From the NCBI GenBank assembly GCA_964244495.1, contig CAXTIU010000001.1:248001-312000 (forward strand): a stretch of 64,000 nt of DNA, written 5' to 3'. The notes under the pieces are model-generated. The model saw only the letters and a program-made list of their open reading frames with translations. It searched no databases and was not told where the DNA came from. Of the stretch, positions 42,866 to 62,878 are shown in pieces; position 1 is the stretch's first letter, and the number at the start of each line of letters is the position of its first letter. Position numbers and translations under genes: made by a program. The DNA is from RH-AL1 sp964244495. Lineage in GTDB: Bacteria; Pseudomonadota; Alphaproteobacteria; Rhizobiales; Beijerinckiaceae.

Positions 42866-43174
42866 TTACAGCTTGATCTCGACGTCCACGCCGGCGGCGA
42901 GATCGAGCTTCATGAGGGCATCGACCGTCTGCGGGGTCGGGTCCACGATGTCGAGGACGCGTTTGTGCGTCCTGATCTCGAACTGCTCACGCGACTTCTT
43001 GTCGACGTGCGGCGAGCGGTTCACCGTGAACTTCTCGATCTTCGTCGGCAACGGGATCGGGCCGCGCACCTGCGCCCCCGTCCTGCGCGCCGTCGAGACG
43101 ATTTCCTTCGTCGACGAGTCGAGCACTCGGTGATCGAAGGCCTTGAGACGGATCCGGATGTTCTGGCCGTTCAT
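42866..43174 (-). CDS. rpsJ: 30S ribosomal protein S10 / NusE
   Basis: A 102-aa protein (QNIRIRLKAFDHRVLDSSTK, TVNRSPHVDKKSREQFEIRT) of the 30S head that also binds NusB and NusG in antitermination. First gene of the S10 section; it follows tuf by 44 bp, so it is likely read from the str operon. Confidence 0.98.
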   Translation of the reverse strand: MNGQNIRIRLKAFDHRVLDSSTKEIVSTARRTGAQVRGPIPLPTKIEKFTVNRSPHVDKKSREQFEIRTHKRVLDIVDPTPQTVDALMKLDLAAGVDVEIKL

Positions 43175-43218
43175 TGCATTCTCTTTTCTTGTTCGACCAG
43201 GTCGGCCGGCCTAGCCGA

Positions 43219-44409
<1,191 letters not shown>

Positions 44410-44458
44410 CGTAGGGCTCCTTCGGAAAACGTGCTGGATTGAGTGGCGAGGTGGTCGT

Positions 44459-46534
<2,076 letters not shown>

Positions 46535-46583
46535 CGGAGGGGATCCTAATGAGAAGCGCTGACGCGCTTCACTTTGAGGGGCG

Positions 46584-47054
46584 TTACCAACGGTAGTGCG
46601 AGAAGGCGCGGTTGGCTTCCGCCATCCGGTGGGTGTCTTCCCGCTTCTTCACGGCGTTGCCACGGTTGTTGGCAGCGTCCAGCAGTTCAGCCGAGAGCCG
46701 GTCGACCATCGTCTTGTCGTTGCGACCCCGCGCGGCGGTGATCAGCCAGCGGATCGCCAAGGCTTGGCGCCGCTCCAGGCGAACCTCCACCGGCACCTGG
46801 TACGTCGCGCCACCGACGCGCCGAGAGCGGACCTCGATCGCCGGCGCGACATTCTCAAGCGCCTGCTTGAAGAGCGGCAGCGGCTCGGCGCGAGCCTTGC
46901 GCTCGACTTCCTCGAAGGCACCGTAAACGATCGCTTCCGCGACCGACTTCTTGCCGTCGTACATGATCGAGTTCATGAACTTCGTCACGATGACGTCGTG
47001 ATACTTCGCGTCGGGGATGATCTCGCGCTTCTCGGCGCTGTGGCGGCGGGACAT
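46584..47054 (-). CDS. rpsG: 30S ribosomal protein S7
   Basis: A 156-aa head assembly initiator (SRRHSAEKREIIPDAKYHDV, VPVEVRLERRQALAIRWLIT, MAEANRAFSHYRW). Canonical. 14 bp after rpsL, so the long S12-S7 intercistronic control region of E. coli is absent here. Confidence 0.98.
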   Translation of the reverse strand: MSRRHSAEKREIIPDAKYHDVIVTKFMNSIMYDGKKSVAEAIVYGAFEEVERKARAEPLPLFKQALENVAPAIEVRSRRVGGATYQVPVEVRLERRQALAIRWLITAARGRNDKTMVDRLSAELLDAANNRGNAVKKREDTHRMAEANRAFSHYRW

Positions 47055-47068
47055 GGCTGACCTTTATC

Positions 47069-47440
47069 TTACTTGGGACGCTTGGCGCCGTACTTGGACC
47101 GGCGCTGCTTGCGGTTCTTCACGCCCTGCGTATCGAGCACACCGCGCAGGATGTGATAACGGACGCCGGGCAGATCCTTGACGCGGCCGCCGCGGATCAT
47201 CACCACCGAATGCTCCTGGAGGTTGTGACCCTCGCCGGGAATGTAGCCGATGACCTCGAACCCGTTGGTGAGACGAACCTTGGCGACCTTGCGAAGCGCC
47301 GAGTTCGGCTTCTTCGGCGTGGTCGTGTAGACGCGCGTGCAGACGCCGCGCTTCTGCGGGCAAGCTTCCAGGTGGCGAGCCTTCTCACGGTAGGTGCTCG
47401 CCACGCGAGGCTTGCGGATCAGCTGGCTGATTGTCGGCAT
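47069..47440 (-). CDS. rpsL: 30S ribosomal protein S12
   Basis: A 123-aa decoding-centre protein (PTISQLIRKPRVASTYREKA, TPKKPNSALRKVAKVRLTNG, GGRVKDLPGVRYHILRGVLD). The lysines at which streptomycin resistance arises are both wild type. First gene of the str operon with a long structured leader upstream. Confidence 0.98.
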   Translation of the reverse strand: MPTISQLIRKPRVASTYREKARHLEACPQKRGVCTRVYTTTPKKPNSALRKVAKVRLTNGFEVIGYIPGEGHNLQEHSVVMIRGGRVKDLPGVRYHILRGVLDTQGVKNRKQRRSKYGAKRPK

Positions 47441-47720
47441 ATCAATCCCGTCGGCCTTCTGCGAACCGCGAACCCGATGGCCGTCGGTTCGCGTAAATGT
47501 CGTGGACCTGAACGCGAACAAACAACACCACCGACCTCGCGGCCTTTGGTGTTGGTTCCGAGGCAGAGGACCCCGGCGACCGGGTTCGTGCATTCCGGCG
47601 TCGAATGCGAAGCACGCGACGTAAGGACGTCTCAGTGTTGAAGTCGATAGCGTCTAGATCTCGGAGCTCTTCGGCGTGTCGCCGAAAACAGATGATCTAC
47701 AGCCTATCGGAAGTGGGCGG
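47441..47720 (-). promoter_or_regulatory. long, hairpin-rich leader of the str operon
   Basis: About 270-280 nt lie between the candidate promoter and the rpsL ATG. Four perfect stem-loops are visible: 47467-47474/47486-47493 (8 bp, CGCGAACC with GGTTCGCG), 47523-47530/47547-47554 (8 bp), 47572-47576/47580-47584 (5 bp, CCCGG with CCGGG) and 47670-47676/47680-47686 (7 bp, TTCGGCG with CGCCGAA). No open frame with coding character is seen. The region probably forms a regulatory mRNA leader. Confidence 0.6.
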
Positions 47721-47749
47721 AACCTAGAAGGACGCGAAGGTGTCGTCAA
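47721..47749 (-). promoter_or_regulatory. sigma70 promoter of the str operon
   Basis: Minus-strand TTGACG and TAGGTT are separated by exactly 17 bp. Both elements are close to the alphaproteobacterial consensus, and the site lies between rpoC and rpsL where a strong promoter is expected. Confidence 0.75.
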
Positions 47750-47842
47750 CCCCGTTTCCATACCGAACCGCCGCGCGGCAACGGATTCGACGTGATCTAT
47801 ACGGCTTTTCCCGCTGGGATCGGCTCAGTTACGCGGTGTAGC

Positions 47843-47875
47843 GGGAGGGATGGCCCACGACGGACCATCCCTCCC
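47843..47875 (-). terminator. strong hairpin after rpoC
   Basis: A perfect 11-bp stem GGGAGGGATGG/CCATCCCTCCC with an 11-nt loop, 26 bp after the rpoC stop. No T tract follows on the minus strand, so it may be a pause, a 3'-end stabiliser or an atypical terminator. Confidence 0.6.
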
Positions 47876-47901
47876 CGAAGCCCCGCTGCGGAAACGCGAC
47901 T

Positions 47902-52110
<4,209 letters not shown>

Positions 52111-52262
52111 GGTCTTCTCCTGGTGCGCGCTCGGCCGGTCTCAGCGAGACGCTCGGCTCGGCGCTAGGAATGTCGATTGATCCGCGTGCATCCTCGAGCA
52201 ACGCGGCTGAGACGCGCACCGGAGCCGTAAGCCCCGGGCACGTCCCCGTCGTCTGGTGTGCG

Positions 52263-56402
<4,140 letters not shown>

Positions 56403-56548
56403 GCATGCTCCTCGTATGCTGAAGCGGCGACCGTGTTCGATCCGCCGCGCGCATCCCGGACGGGATGGATGAAAGACGAAGCGCGAGCCGGGGCGATCTT
56501 CGTCGCGCGGCGCGGGCCTACTGATCTGCGATCAACCACGGCGATTGG

Positions 56549-56592
56549 CCGCCCGATCGGCGCGGGCGGGCGCGAACCGATGTCCGCGCCCG
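56549..56592 (-). promoter_or_regulatory. attenuator-like pair of hairpins between rplL and rpoB
   Basis: Two perfect stems share bases and cannot form together: 56567-56574 with 56585-56592 (CGGGCGCG/CGCGCCCG, 10-nt loop) and 56549-56555 with 56563-56569 (CCGCCCG/CGGGCGG, 7-nt loop). They lie 31 bp after the rplL stop. E. coli has a partial terminator in the same position that lowers rpoB transcription relative to rplL. No T tract is seen here. Confidence 0.55.
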
Positions 56593-56622
56593 GTCGAGAG
56601 GTGATGGCGGAAGCCGACCGTC

Positions 56623-57003
<381 letters not shown>

Positions 57004-57056
57004 AGGTCTGGTCCTTCGTTCGATTGTTGGTTCGATGGATGTCCGTCAGGTCGCGA

Positions 57057-57590
57057 TCAGGCCGCGTCCGCCGTCTCCGCCTTGTCCTTGTCCGCGTAGG
57101 CGGCGAAGACGCGGGCGAGCTTGGCGGCGGGCGCCGTCTGCAACTGGGCCAGCTTGGTCGCGGGAGCCTGGACGAGGCCGACGATCTTCGCGCGAAGTTC
57201 GTCGAGCGACGGCATGGTCGCCAGCGAGCGGACCGAGTTAGGATCGAGCGCGGTCCGTCCCATCGCGCCGCCGAGGATGACGAGCTTGTCGTTGTCCTTG
57301 GCGAAGGCGACCACCACCTTGGGGGCGGCGACCGGATCGTCCGAGTAGGCGATCAGGGTGGGGCCGGTCATGAGGCCGGCGATGGACGCGCTCGAAGTCC
57401 CTTCGAGGGCGATCTTGACGAGACGGTTCTTGGCGACCTGAACCTTGGCGCCAGCCTCGCGCATCTGCTTGCGCAGGCGCTGCATCTGGGCCACGGTCAG
57501 GCCTGAGTAGTGCGCCACCACCACGACGGACGTTGTCTTGAAGACTTCGTTCAGCGTAGCGACGGCCTCCTTCTTTTCCGCTCTGTCCAC
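57057..57590 (-). CDS. rplJ: 50S ribosomal protein L10
   Basis: A 177-aa stalk base that binds 23S rRNA and L12 dimers. Core: DRAEKKEAVATLNEVFKTTS, VVVVAHYSGLTVAQMQRLRK, then QVAKNRLVKIAL. The GTG at 57590 is chosen because AGGAG lies 8-12 nt upstream and it matches the family; longer frames run into the leader. The preceding mRNA leader is structured. Confidence 0.97.
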   Translation of the reverse strand: MDRAEKKEAVATLNEVFKTTSVVVVAHYSGLTVAQMQRLRKQMREAGAKVQVAKNRLVKIALEGTSSASIAGLMTGPTLIAYSDDPVAAPKVVVAFAKDNDKLVILGGAMGRTALDPNSVRSLATMPSLDELRAKIVGLVQAPATKLAQLQTAPAAKLARVFAAYADKDKAETADAA

Positions 57591-58131
57591 AGTGCGTCTC
57601 CTGGAGAAGATCTTCTCCTGGTGCGGATCCCGAAGGATCCACCGGTTGCAGTGACCACCCCGTCGAAGCGCGAGCGACGATGGAGCGGGCGGCACCTGTC
57701 CCCGCTGCGGCTCGCGCCGCATCGGCAGAGGGATCGAACCAAAATCGAACGGTCACGCGATACGATGCCTTGGGGGGCACCATGGCGAGCGACTCGAAAT
57801 CCGGCTTTCCCCGTCTATGCCGGCCTCGTTCCTTCGACGGGCGGAACCGCGTCGAAGTTCGGACCATTAAGCGGACGTAAGGGCAAGCCTTCGACGCGCC
57901 GGCAGTCTCGGACAGGACATGGCCGGGCAAGACACGGGGACACCCCTGTCTTCCGGCCATTCCATTCTCGTCACACCACGAACAATTGGTGAATGCTGAA
58001 GAGCAACGAGAAATCTCTTGTGGGTTTTCAAGGCTGCGCTTCGCCGGCCTCGAGCACCGTTCCTATCGGTTAAAATACTTCTTGCCAAGCGGCATTTTAT
58101 CGTCTCCGCCGCTTTTCTCCGTGACCTCGAT
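57591..58131 (-). promoter_or_regulatory. 541-bp rplA-rplJ intergenic region / rplJ leader
   Basis: No credible gene. The part next to rplJ holds two motifs on the minus-strand RNA: GGATCC-UUCG-GGATCC at 57625-57640, a 6-bp stem with the extra-stable C(UUCG)G loop, and the perfect palindrome GGAGAAGATCTTCTCC at 57603-57618, which abuts the rplJ Shine-Dalgarno AGGAG (57598-57602). This is where the L10(L12) feedback leader lies in other bacteria. The promoter-distal half shows nothing definite. Confidence 0.55.
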
Positions 58132-58830
58132 CTAGGCCGGCGGCCCCGCGGTGACGCTGGACGGGTCGACCTTGACGCCGGGACCCATCGTCGAGGAGAT
58201 CGCGATGCGCTGGAGATAGGTTCCCTTGGCGCCGGCCGGCTTCGCCTTGGCGACCGCGTCGACGAAGGCGTTGATGTTCTGGACGAGTTGCTCGTCGCCG
58301 AATGATGCCTTGCCCACGCTGCCCTGGATGATGCCGGCCTTCTCGACGCGGAATTCGACCGCGCCGCCCTTCGACGCTTTCACGGCGGCGGTGACGTCCA
58401 TGGTGACGGTCCCGACCTTCGGGTTCGGCATCAGGCCGCGCGGCCCCAGCACCTTGCCGAGACGACCGACGAGCGGCATCATGTCGGGCGTGGCGATGCA
58501 GCGGTCGAACTCGATCGAGCCGCCCTGTACCGTCGCGACGAGGTCTTCCGCACCGACGACGTCGGCCCCTGCCGCCTTTGCCTCGTCGGCCTTGGCGCCG
58601 CGCGCGAACACCGCGACCTTCAGGGTGCGTCCCGTGCCGTTTGGCAGGTTGACCACGCCGCGAACCATCTGGTCGGCGTGCTTGGGATCAACGCCGAGGT
58701 TCATGGCGATCTCGACCGTTTCGTCGAACTTCGCGCTCGCGCGCTCCTTGACGAGTTTCACCGCCTGATCGATCGGGTAGAGCTTGATGCGGTCGACGCC
58801 CTCGCGGGCCTTCTCTATGCGCTTGGACAT
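58132..58830 (-). CDS. rplA: 50S ribosomal protein L1
   Basis: A 232-aa protein of the mobile L1 stalk (KRIEKAREGVDRIKLYPIDQ, GLMPNPKVGTVTMDV, GTYLQRIAISSTMGPGVKVD). In E. coli L1 represses the L11 operon. ATG at 58830, 5 bp after rplK. Confidence 0.98.
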   Translation of the reverse strand: MSKRIEKAREGVDRIKLYPIDQAVKLVKERASAKFDETVEIAMNLGVDPKHADQMVRGVVNLPNGTGRTLKVAVFARGAKADEAKAAGADVVGAEDLVATVQGGSIEFDRCIATPDMMPLVGRLGKVLGPRGLMPNPKVGTVTMDVTAAVKASKGGAVEFRVEKAGIIQGSVGKASFGDEQLVQNINAFVDAVAKAKPAGAKGTYLQRIAISSTMGPGVKVDPSSVTAGPPA

Positions 58831-58835
58831 CGTCG

Positions 58836-59267
58836 TCACCCCACCACTTCCAGCCCCATCGATCGGGCGGACCCCTCGATCATTGCACTCGCCGCCTCGA
58901 CCGAAGCGCAGTTGAGGTCGGGCATCTTCTTCGTCGCGATCTCGATGATCTGGGTGCGCGAGATCTGACCAACGAACACGCCCTTGCCGACGGTCGCCGA
59001 GCCGGACTTGATGCCGGACGCCTGCTTGAGGAAGTAGGACACCGGCGGCTGCTTCATCTCGAAGGTGAAGGAGCGGTCCTGGTACGCGGTGATGATCACC
59101 GGGATCGGCATGCCCTTCTCGAGTTGCGCCGTCTTGGCGTTGAACGCCTTGCAGAACTCCATGATGTTGAGGCCGCGCTGTCCGAGCGCGGGACCGATCG
59201 GCGGCGACGGGTTCGCCGACCCCGCCGGCACCTGTAACTTGATGTAACCTGTGACCTTCTTCGCCAT
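58836..59267 (-). CDS. rplK: 50S ribosomal protein L11
   Basis: A 143-aa protein of the GTPase-associated centre (GYIKLQVPAGSANPSPPIGP, ALGQRGLNIMEFCKAFNAKT). A near-perfect ribosome site AAGGAGGT precedes the ATG. The 232-bp space after nusG, with a small TCCCG-AATC-CGGGA hairpin at 59473-59486, is the expected L1-control leader. Confidence 0.98.
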   Translation of the reverse strand: MAKKVTGYIKLQVPAGSANPSPPIGPALGQRGLNIMEFCKAFNAKTAQLEKGMPIPVIITAYQDRSFTFEMKQPPVSYFLKQASGIKSGSATVGKGVFVGQISRTQIIEIATKKMPDLNCASVEAASAMIEGSARSMGLEVVG

Positions 59268-59499
59268 GATGACCTCCTTGTTCGTGGTGCGACGCTGGCT
59301 CGTCTGCCACGAGGGTTGATTTACTCCACCGCCAGTCGGCGGGGCACGGGACCCCTCGCGTCAGCGAAGGTCGATGAAGACCAGGTCATCGGTGCGGGTC
59401 AGGACGGTCGACCGACGTTGCGTCCGTCACGTCGTCGTCTTGACCGCCGACCTCATCGAGTGACGGTCTCCTCCCGGATTCGGGAAGGGGCACCGCGAG

Positions 59500-60033
59500 T
59501 CACACCACCTTCTCGACCTGCGTGAACTCAAGCTCGACCGGCGTCGCGCGGCCGAAGATGGAGACGGCCACCTTCACGCGCGAGCGGCCCTCGTCGATCT
59601 CCTCGACCGTGCCATTGAAGGACGCGAACGGCCCATCGGCGACGCGGACCGACTCTCCGATCTCGAAGGAGATGGAGGCCTTCGGACGCTCAACGCCGTC
59701 GGCGACCTGGCCCTTGATCCGGTTGGCCTCGGCGTCCGAGATCGGCACCGGCCTCTTGTCAGCGCCGAGGAAGCCGGTCACCTTGGGCGTGTTCTTGATG
59801 AGGTGGTAGATGTCGTCCGACAGATCGCACTTCACGAGCACGTAACCGGGGAAGAACTTGCGCTCGGCGTTGACCTTGCGTCCCTTGCGCACCTCGACGA
59901 CGTTCTCCGTCGGCACGAGGATCTCGTCGAACTTCTCCTCGAGGCCTCGCTGCGCGGCCTGCTCGCGGATCGAGGTGGCCACCTTCTTCTCGAAGTTCGA
60001 GTGGGCGTGGACGATGTACCAGCGCGTGTTCAT
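59500..60033 (-). CDS. nusG: transcription termination/antitermination factor NusG
   Basis: A 177-aa protein: NGN domain (RWYIVHAHSNFEKKVATSIR, KFFPGYVLVKCDLSDDIYHL) that binds RNA polymerase, and KOW domain (GESVRVADGPFASFNGTVEE) that binds Rho or S10. 19 bp after secE. Confidence 0.98.
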   Translation of the reverse strand: MNTRWYIVHAHSNFEKKVATSIREQAAQRGLEEKFDEILVPTENVVEVRKGRKVNAERKFFPGYVLVKCDLSDDIYHLIKNTPKVTGFLGADKRPVPISDAEANRIKGQVADGVERPKASISFEIGESVRVADGPFASFNGTVEEIDEGRSRVKVAVSIFGRATPVELEFTQVEKVV

Positions 60034-60052
60034 GGCGTGTAAGGAGCCCCGC

Positions 60053-60244
60053 TCAGCGGCCGATGTTGAGGATCGTGGTGATGGCGAGGTGGATCGCCTG
60101 ATCGACCCCGAACAGGAAGAGGCTGGCGAACACGCACATCAAGACGACCAGCACGGTCGTGATGACCGTCTCGCGGCGATTAGGCCACGTCACCTTGCCC
60201 GCTTCCTGGCGGACGTCCTGAAGGAATTGCAGCGGATTGTTCAT
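60053..60244 (-). CDS. secE: preprotein translocase subunit SecE
   Basis: A 63-aa short SecE: amphipathic helix (FLQDVRQEAGKVTWPNRRET) followed by one transmembrane helix (VITTVLVVLMCVFASLFLFG). It clamps SecY. ATG at 60244; upstream in-frame codons run through a hairpin and are not coding. First gene of the block. Confidence 0.96.
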   Translation of the reverse strand: MNNPLQFLQDVRQEAGKVTWPNRRETVITTVLVVLMCVFASLFLFGVDQAIHLAITTILNIGR

Positions 60245-60298
60245 GAGCCGTTCGAAGCAGCGGAAACAGGAACGGGTCCACAGGTTTCCGAAAAGCAG

Positions 60299-60363
60299 GT
60301 GGCGCGGAACCGAAGGGTGCCGCGCCACATCATGTGTTTAGATCGTCCGAACGGCCGTTGCAA
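60299..60363 (-). promoter_or_regulatory. candidate secE promoter with a 5' leader hairpin
   Basis: Minus-strand TTGCAA at 60358-60363 and CTAAAC/TAAACA about 16-17 bp later suggest a promoter. The transcript would start just before a perfect 9-bp hairpin, GTGGCGCGG/CCGCGCCAC with a 12-nt loop (60299-60328), followed by CTGCTTTT. The hairpin may instead be the terminator of the small membrane-protein gene upstream. No tRNA is seen in this gap. Confidence 0.45.
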
Positions 60364-60424
60364 GCTAATCGTCGAGTGTGACTCCAATCCGTTGAAACGT
60401 CTCGATCTTGGGCGCAGCGCCCGT

Positions 60425-60655
60425 TCAGGCGCGGGTCCGGGCCGGCTCGCGCTCGGGTAGGCCGTTGGCCGCGATCAAGAGGCCGGCGCCCCCGCCCGCC
60501 ATGGACGCGGCGGCGACGATCCACATCATGCGGGTGAATGCCGAATTGTCGCCGGCGAAGCCGAGGATCTGCAAAGCCCAGGCGGCCCCGATCGCGATCG
60601 CCATGATGCCGGTCAAACGAAGCAGGTTGCTGCTCGTGATGGTGTCTGTGTCCAT
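60425..60655 (-). CDS. small two-helix membrane protein, unknown
   Basis: A 76-aa protein with two hydrophobic segments (LTGIMAIAIGAAWALQILG, MWIVAAASMAGGGAGLLIA) and a basic C-terminus. No family recognised; it does not match DUF1467, the membrane protein I would expect next to this epimerase gene in related genomes. Ribosome site is weak (GGGA). Same strand as mce (141-bp gap) and secE (180-bp gap). Confidence 0.6.
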   Translation of the reverse strand: MDTDTITSSNLLRLTGIMAIAIGAAWALQILGFAGDNSAFTRMMWIVAAASMAGGGAGLLIAANGLPEREPARTRA

Positions 60656-60796
60656 AGTCCCGTTCCCCCGTGTCTGAGGAAGAAACCGTTCGTACCCGAC
60701 GAAAGCTCCCCGGTCGCCGCGCGATTCCAGGCTCGTGGTAAAAAGGACACGAAAGTCGATCCGCGCGACGCGGCGGCGGTGTCGGGACGACGGCCG

Positions 60797-61198
60797 TTAA
60801 CTTTGTTCCAGCTCGATGAGCGTTCCGCCGAAATCCTTGGGATGCATGAACAAGACCGGCTTGCCGTGGGCGCCCGCCTTCGGCTCGCCGTCGCCGAGCA
60901 CCCGCAGACCGGCCGCACGCAGGCGGTCGCGCGCCGCCATGATGTCGTCGACCTCGTAGCACACGTGGTGCATCCCGCCGCCGGTCTTGGCCAGGAAGGC
61001 GGCGACTGGAGAAGCGTGGCCGAGGGGCGCCATCAGCTCGATCTTGGTATTCGGCAAGGTCACGAAGACGACCGCGACGCCGTGCTCGGGCATCGCCCGC
61101 GGCTCGGAGATGACGGCACCGAGGACGTCTCGGTAACGCGCGGCTTCGGTGTCGAGGTCGGCGACGACGATGGCGACGTGGTTGAGGCGTCCGATCAT
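60797..61198 (-). CDS. mce: methylmalonyl-CoA epimerase
   Basis: A 133-aa VOC-fold metalloenzyme interconverting (S)- and (R)-methylmalonyl-CoA in propionate metabolism. Metal ligands are visible in GRLNHVAIVV (H7), MHHVCYEV and the C-terminal GTLIELEQ. Canonical length. 6 bp after the RNase J gene. Confidence 0.94.
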   Translation of the reverse strand: MIGRLNHVAIVVADLDTEAARYRDVLGAVISEPRAMPEHGVAVVFVTLPNTKIELMAPLGHASPVAAFLAKTGGGMHHVCYEVDDIMAARDRLRAAGLRVLGDGEPKAGAHGKPVLFMHPKDFGGTLIELEQS

Positions 61199-61204
61199 GC
61201 CGGC

Positions 61205-62875
61205 TTACACCTCGACGACGAGCACATGGACCGCCGGGCGCTTGCCCCAGGCGCTGTTGACGGCGCTTCGCACGGCCTTCTCGATGGCGGTCGAGACCGT
61301 ATCGGCGTCGCGCCGCCGCTGCTTCGGCAGGTTGTCGAAGGTTTGGAACATCGCGGCATCGACGAGCGCATCCATCGCCGCCCCGTCCTTGGTCTTCGCC
61401 GGCAGGCCGTTGGTCACGACGTCGGGCGTGCCTGCCATCTCGCCCTTGGCGGTGACGGCCAGCGCGATGGTGACGACACCTGCGAAGGCCAGCGACTGGC
61501 GGGCGCGGAGCGCCTCGTCGTCCATCCTGAGGAGGATGTTGCCGTCCTTGACGATGTGGCCGTGCTGCGCCTGACCGACGATGCCCGGTTCACCCGGCGC
61601 CAGCATGACGATGTCGCCGTTGCGTGCCTTGACGACGTGCGGCACCTGTCGCTCGCGGGCGAAGGCGTAATGCGAGGCGAGGTGCACCTCCTCACCGTGC
61701 GCGGGAATGGCGATCGTCGGCCGGACCCAATCGTAGAATTGCGCGACCTCGCCGCGTCGGGGATGGCCGGACGCGTGGATCAAGGCGTTCCGATCGGTGA
61801 CGACCTCGATGCCCTGCTTCGTGAGATTATTGATGATACGCCCGACCTCGCGCTCGTTGCCAGGGATCGTGCGCGACGAGAAGATCACCATGTCGCCCGG
61901 CGCCAGGCTGACGGCTGGGTGCTCGTCCTCGGAGATGCGGGCGATGGCGGCGCGCGGCTCACCCTGACTTCCGGTCGCCAACACCACGACCTTGTCGCGG
62001 GGAACGTGATTGAAGGCGTCCTGCGAGAGGAAGGGCGGCACGCCGTCGAGGTAACCGATCTCGCGGGCGACGCTCGACACCCGGTCCATGGCCCGTCCAA
62101 CGAGCACCACTTGGCGTCCTGCGGCAGCGGCCGCCAGAGCCACCGCCTTCATGCGGGCCACGTTGGAGGCGAAGGTCGTGACGACGACACGTCCCGTCGC
62201 GGCGCGGATGATGTCGGTGAGGGTTGTGGCGACATCCGCCTCCGAGGGGCTGATGCCCTCTCGCATGATGTTGGTCGAGTCGCAGACGAGGGCGAGCACG
62301 CCCTCTTCGCCGATGGCGGTCAACCGGGCCCTGTCGGTCGGGAGGCCGAGGCCTGGATGCTCGTCGATCTTCCAGTCGCCGCTGTGCACGACCGTGCCGA
62401 GCGGCGTACGGATGGCGAGCGCACAGCTCTCGGGAATGGAATGCGCGACCGGCACGAACTCGACGGAGAAAGGTCCGATCTCCGCCACCCCGCCCTGCTG
62501 GACGATGTTGATCGGGATCTTCGGCGCGCCGTACTCGGCCAGTTTCTTGATCTCGAGCAGCCCGGCGGCGAAGCGCGTGGCGTAGACGGGGGCGCGTAGC
62601 CGGTTCCACAGGTCGACAACCGCACCGATGTGGTCCTCGTGGGCATGGGTGATGACGATGCCCACGAGGTCGACGCGCATCTTCTCGATGAATGTCGTGT
62701 CGGGGACGATGACGTCGATCCCGGCCTGCTCCGGCCCGGCGAAGGAGATCCCGCAGTCCACCATCAACCACTTCTTCTTACGGGCGGGTCCAAAGCCGTA
62801 GAGACCCATGTTCATCCCGATCTCGCCCAGTCCGCCGAGCGGTACGAACACGAGTTCCTCTGCGACCTCATCCAT
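61205..62875 (-). CDS. rnj: ribonuclease J
   Basis: A 556-aa metallo-beta-lactamase/beta-CASP nuclease with 5'-3' exo- and endonuclease activity in rRNA maturation and mRNA decay. Metal motif THAHEDHIGA at residues 76-85, later motifs HSIPES and VHSGDWKID, beta-CASP blocks VVTTFASNVARM and SGHPRRGEVAQFYD, and a C-terminal domain. Between birA and mce, a conserved order in alphaproteobacteria. Confidence 0.95.
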   Translation of the reverse strand: MDEVAEELVFVPLGGLGEIGMNMGLYGFGPARKKKWLMVDCGISFAGPEQAGIDVIVPDTTFIEKMRVDLVGIVITHAHEDHIGAVVDLWNRLRAPVYATRFAAGLLEIKKLAEYGAPKIPINIVQQGGVAEIGPFSVEFVPVAHSIPESCALAIRTPLGTVVHSGDWKIDEHPGLGLPTDRARLTAIGEEGVLALVCDSTNIMREGISPSEADVATTLTDIIRAATGRVVVTTFASNVARMKAVALAAAAAGRQVVLVGRAMDRVSSVAREIGYLDGVPPFLSQDAFNHVPRDKVVVLATGSQGEPRAAIARISEDEHPAVSLAPGDMVIFSSRTIPGNEREVGRIINNLTKQGIEVVTDRNALIHASGHPRRGEVAQFYDWVRPTIAIPAHGEEVHLASHYAFARERQVPHVVKARNGDIVMLAPGEPGIVGQAQHGHIVKDGNILLRMDDEALRARQSLAFAGVVTIALAVTAKGEMAGTPDVVTNGLPAKTKDGAAMDALVDAAMFQTFDNLPKQRRRDADTVSTAIEKAVRSAVNSAWGKRPAVHVLVVEV

Positions 62876-62878
62876 CGT

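Noticed and set aside
57238..57960. 240-codon minus-strand frame across the rplJ leader and into rplJ
   Set aside because: It reads rplJ out of frame; the leader part has no family resemblance and the region is better explained as mRNA leader.
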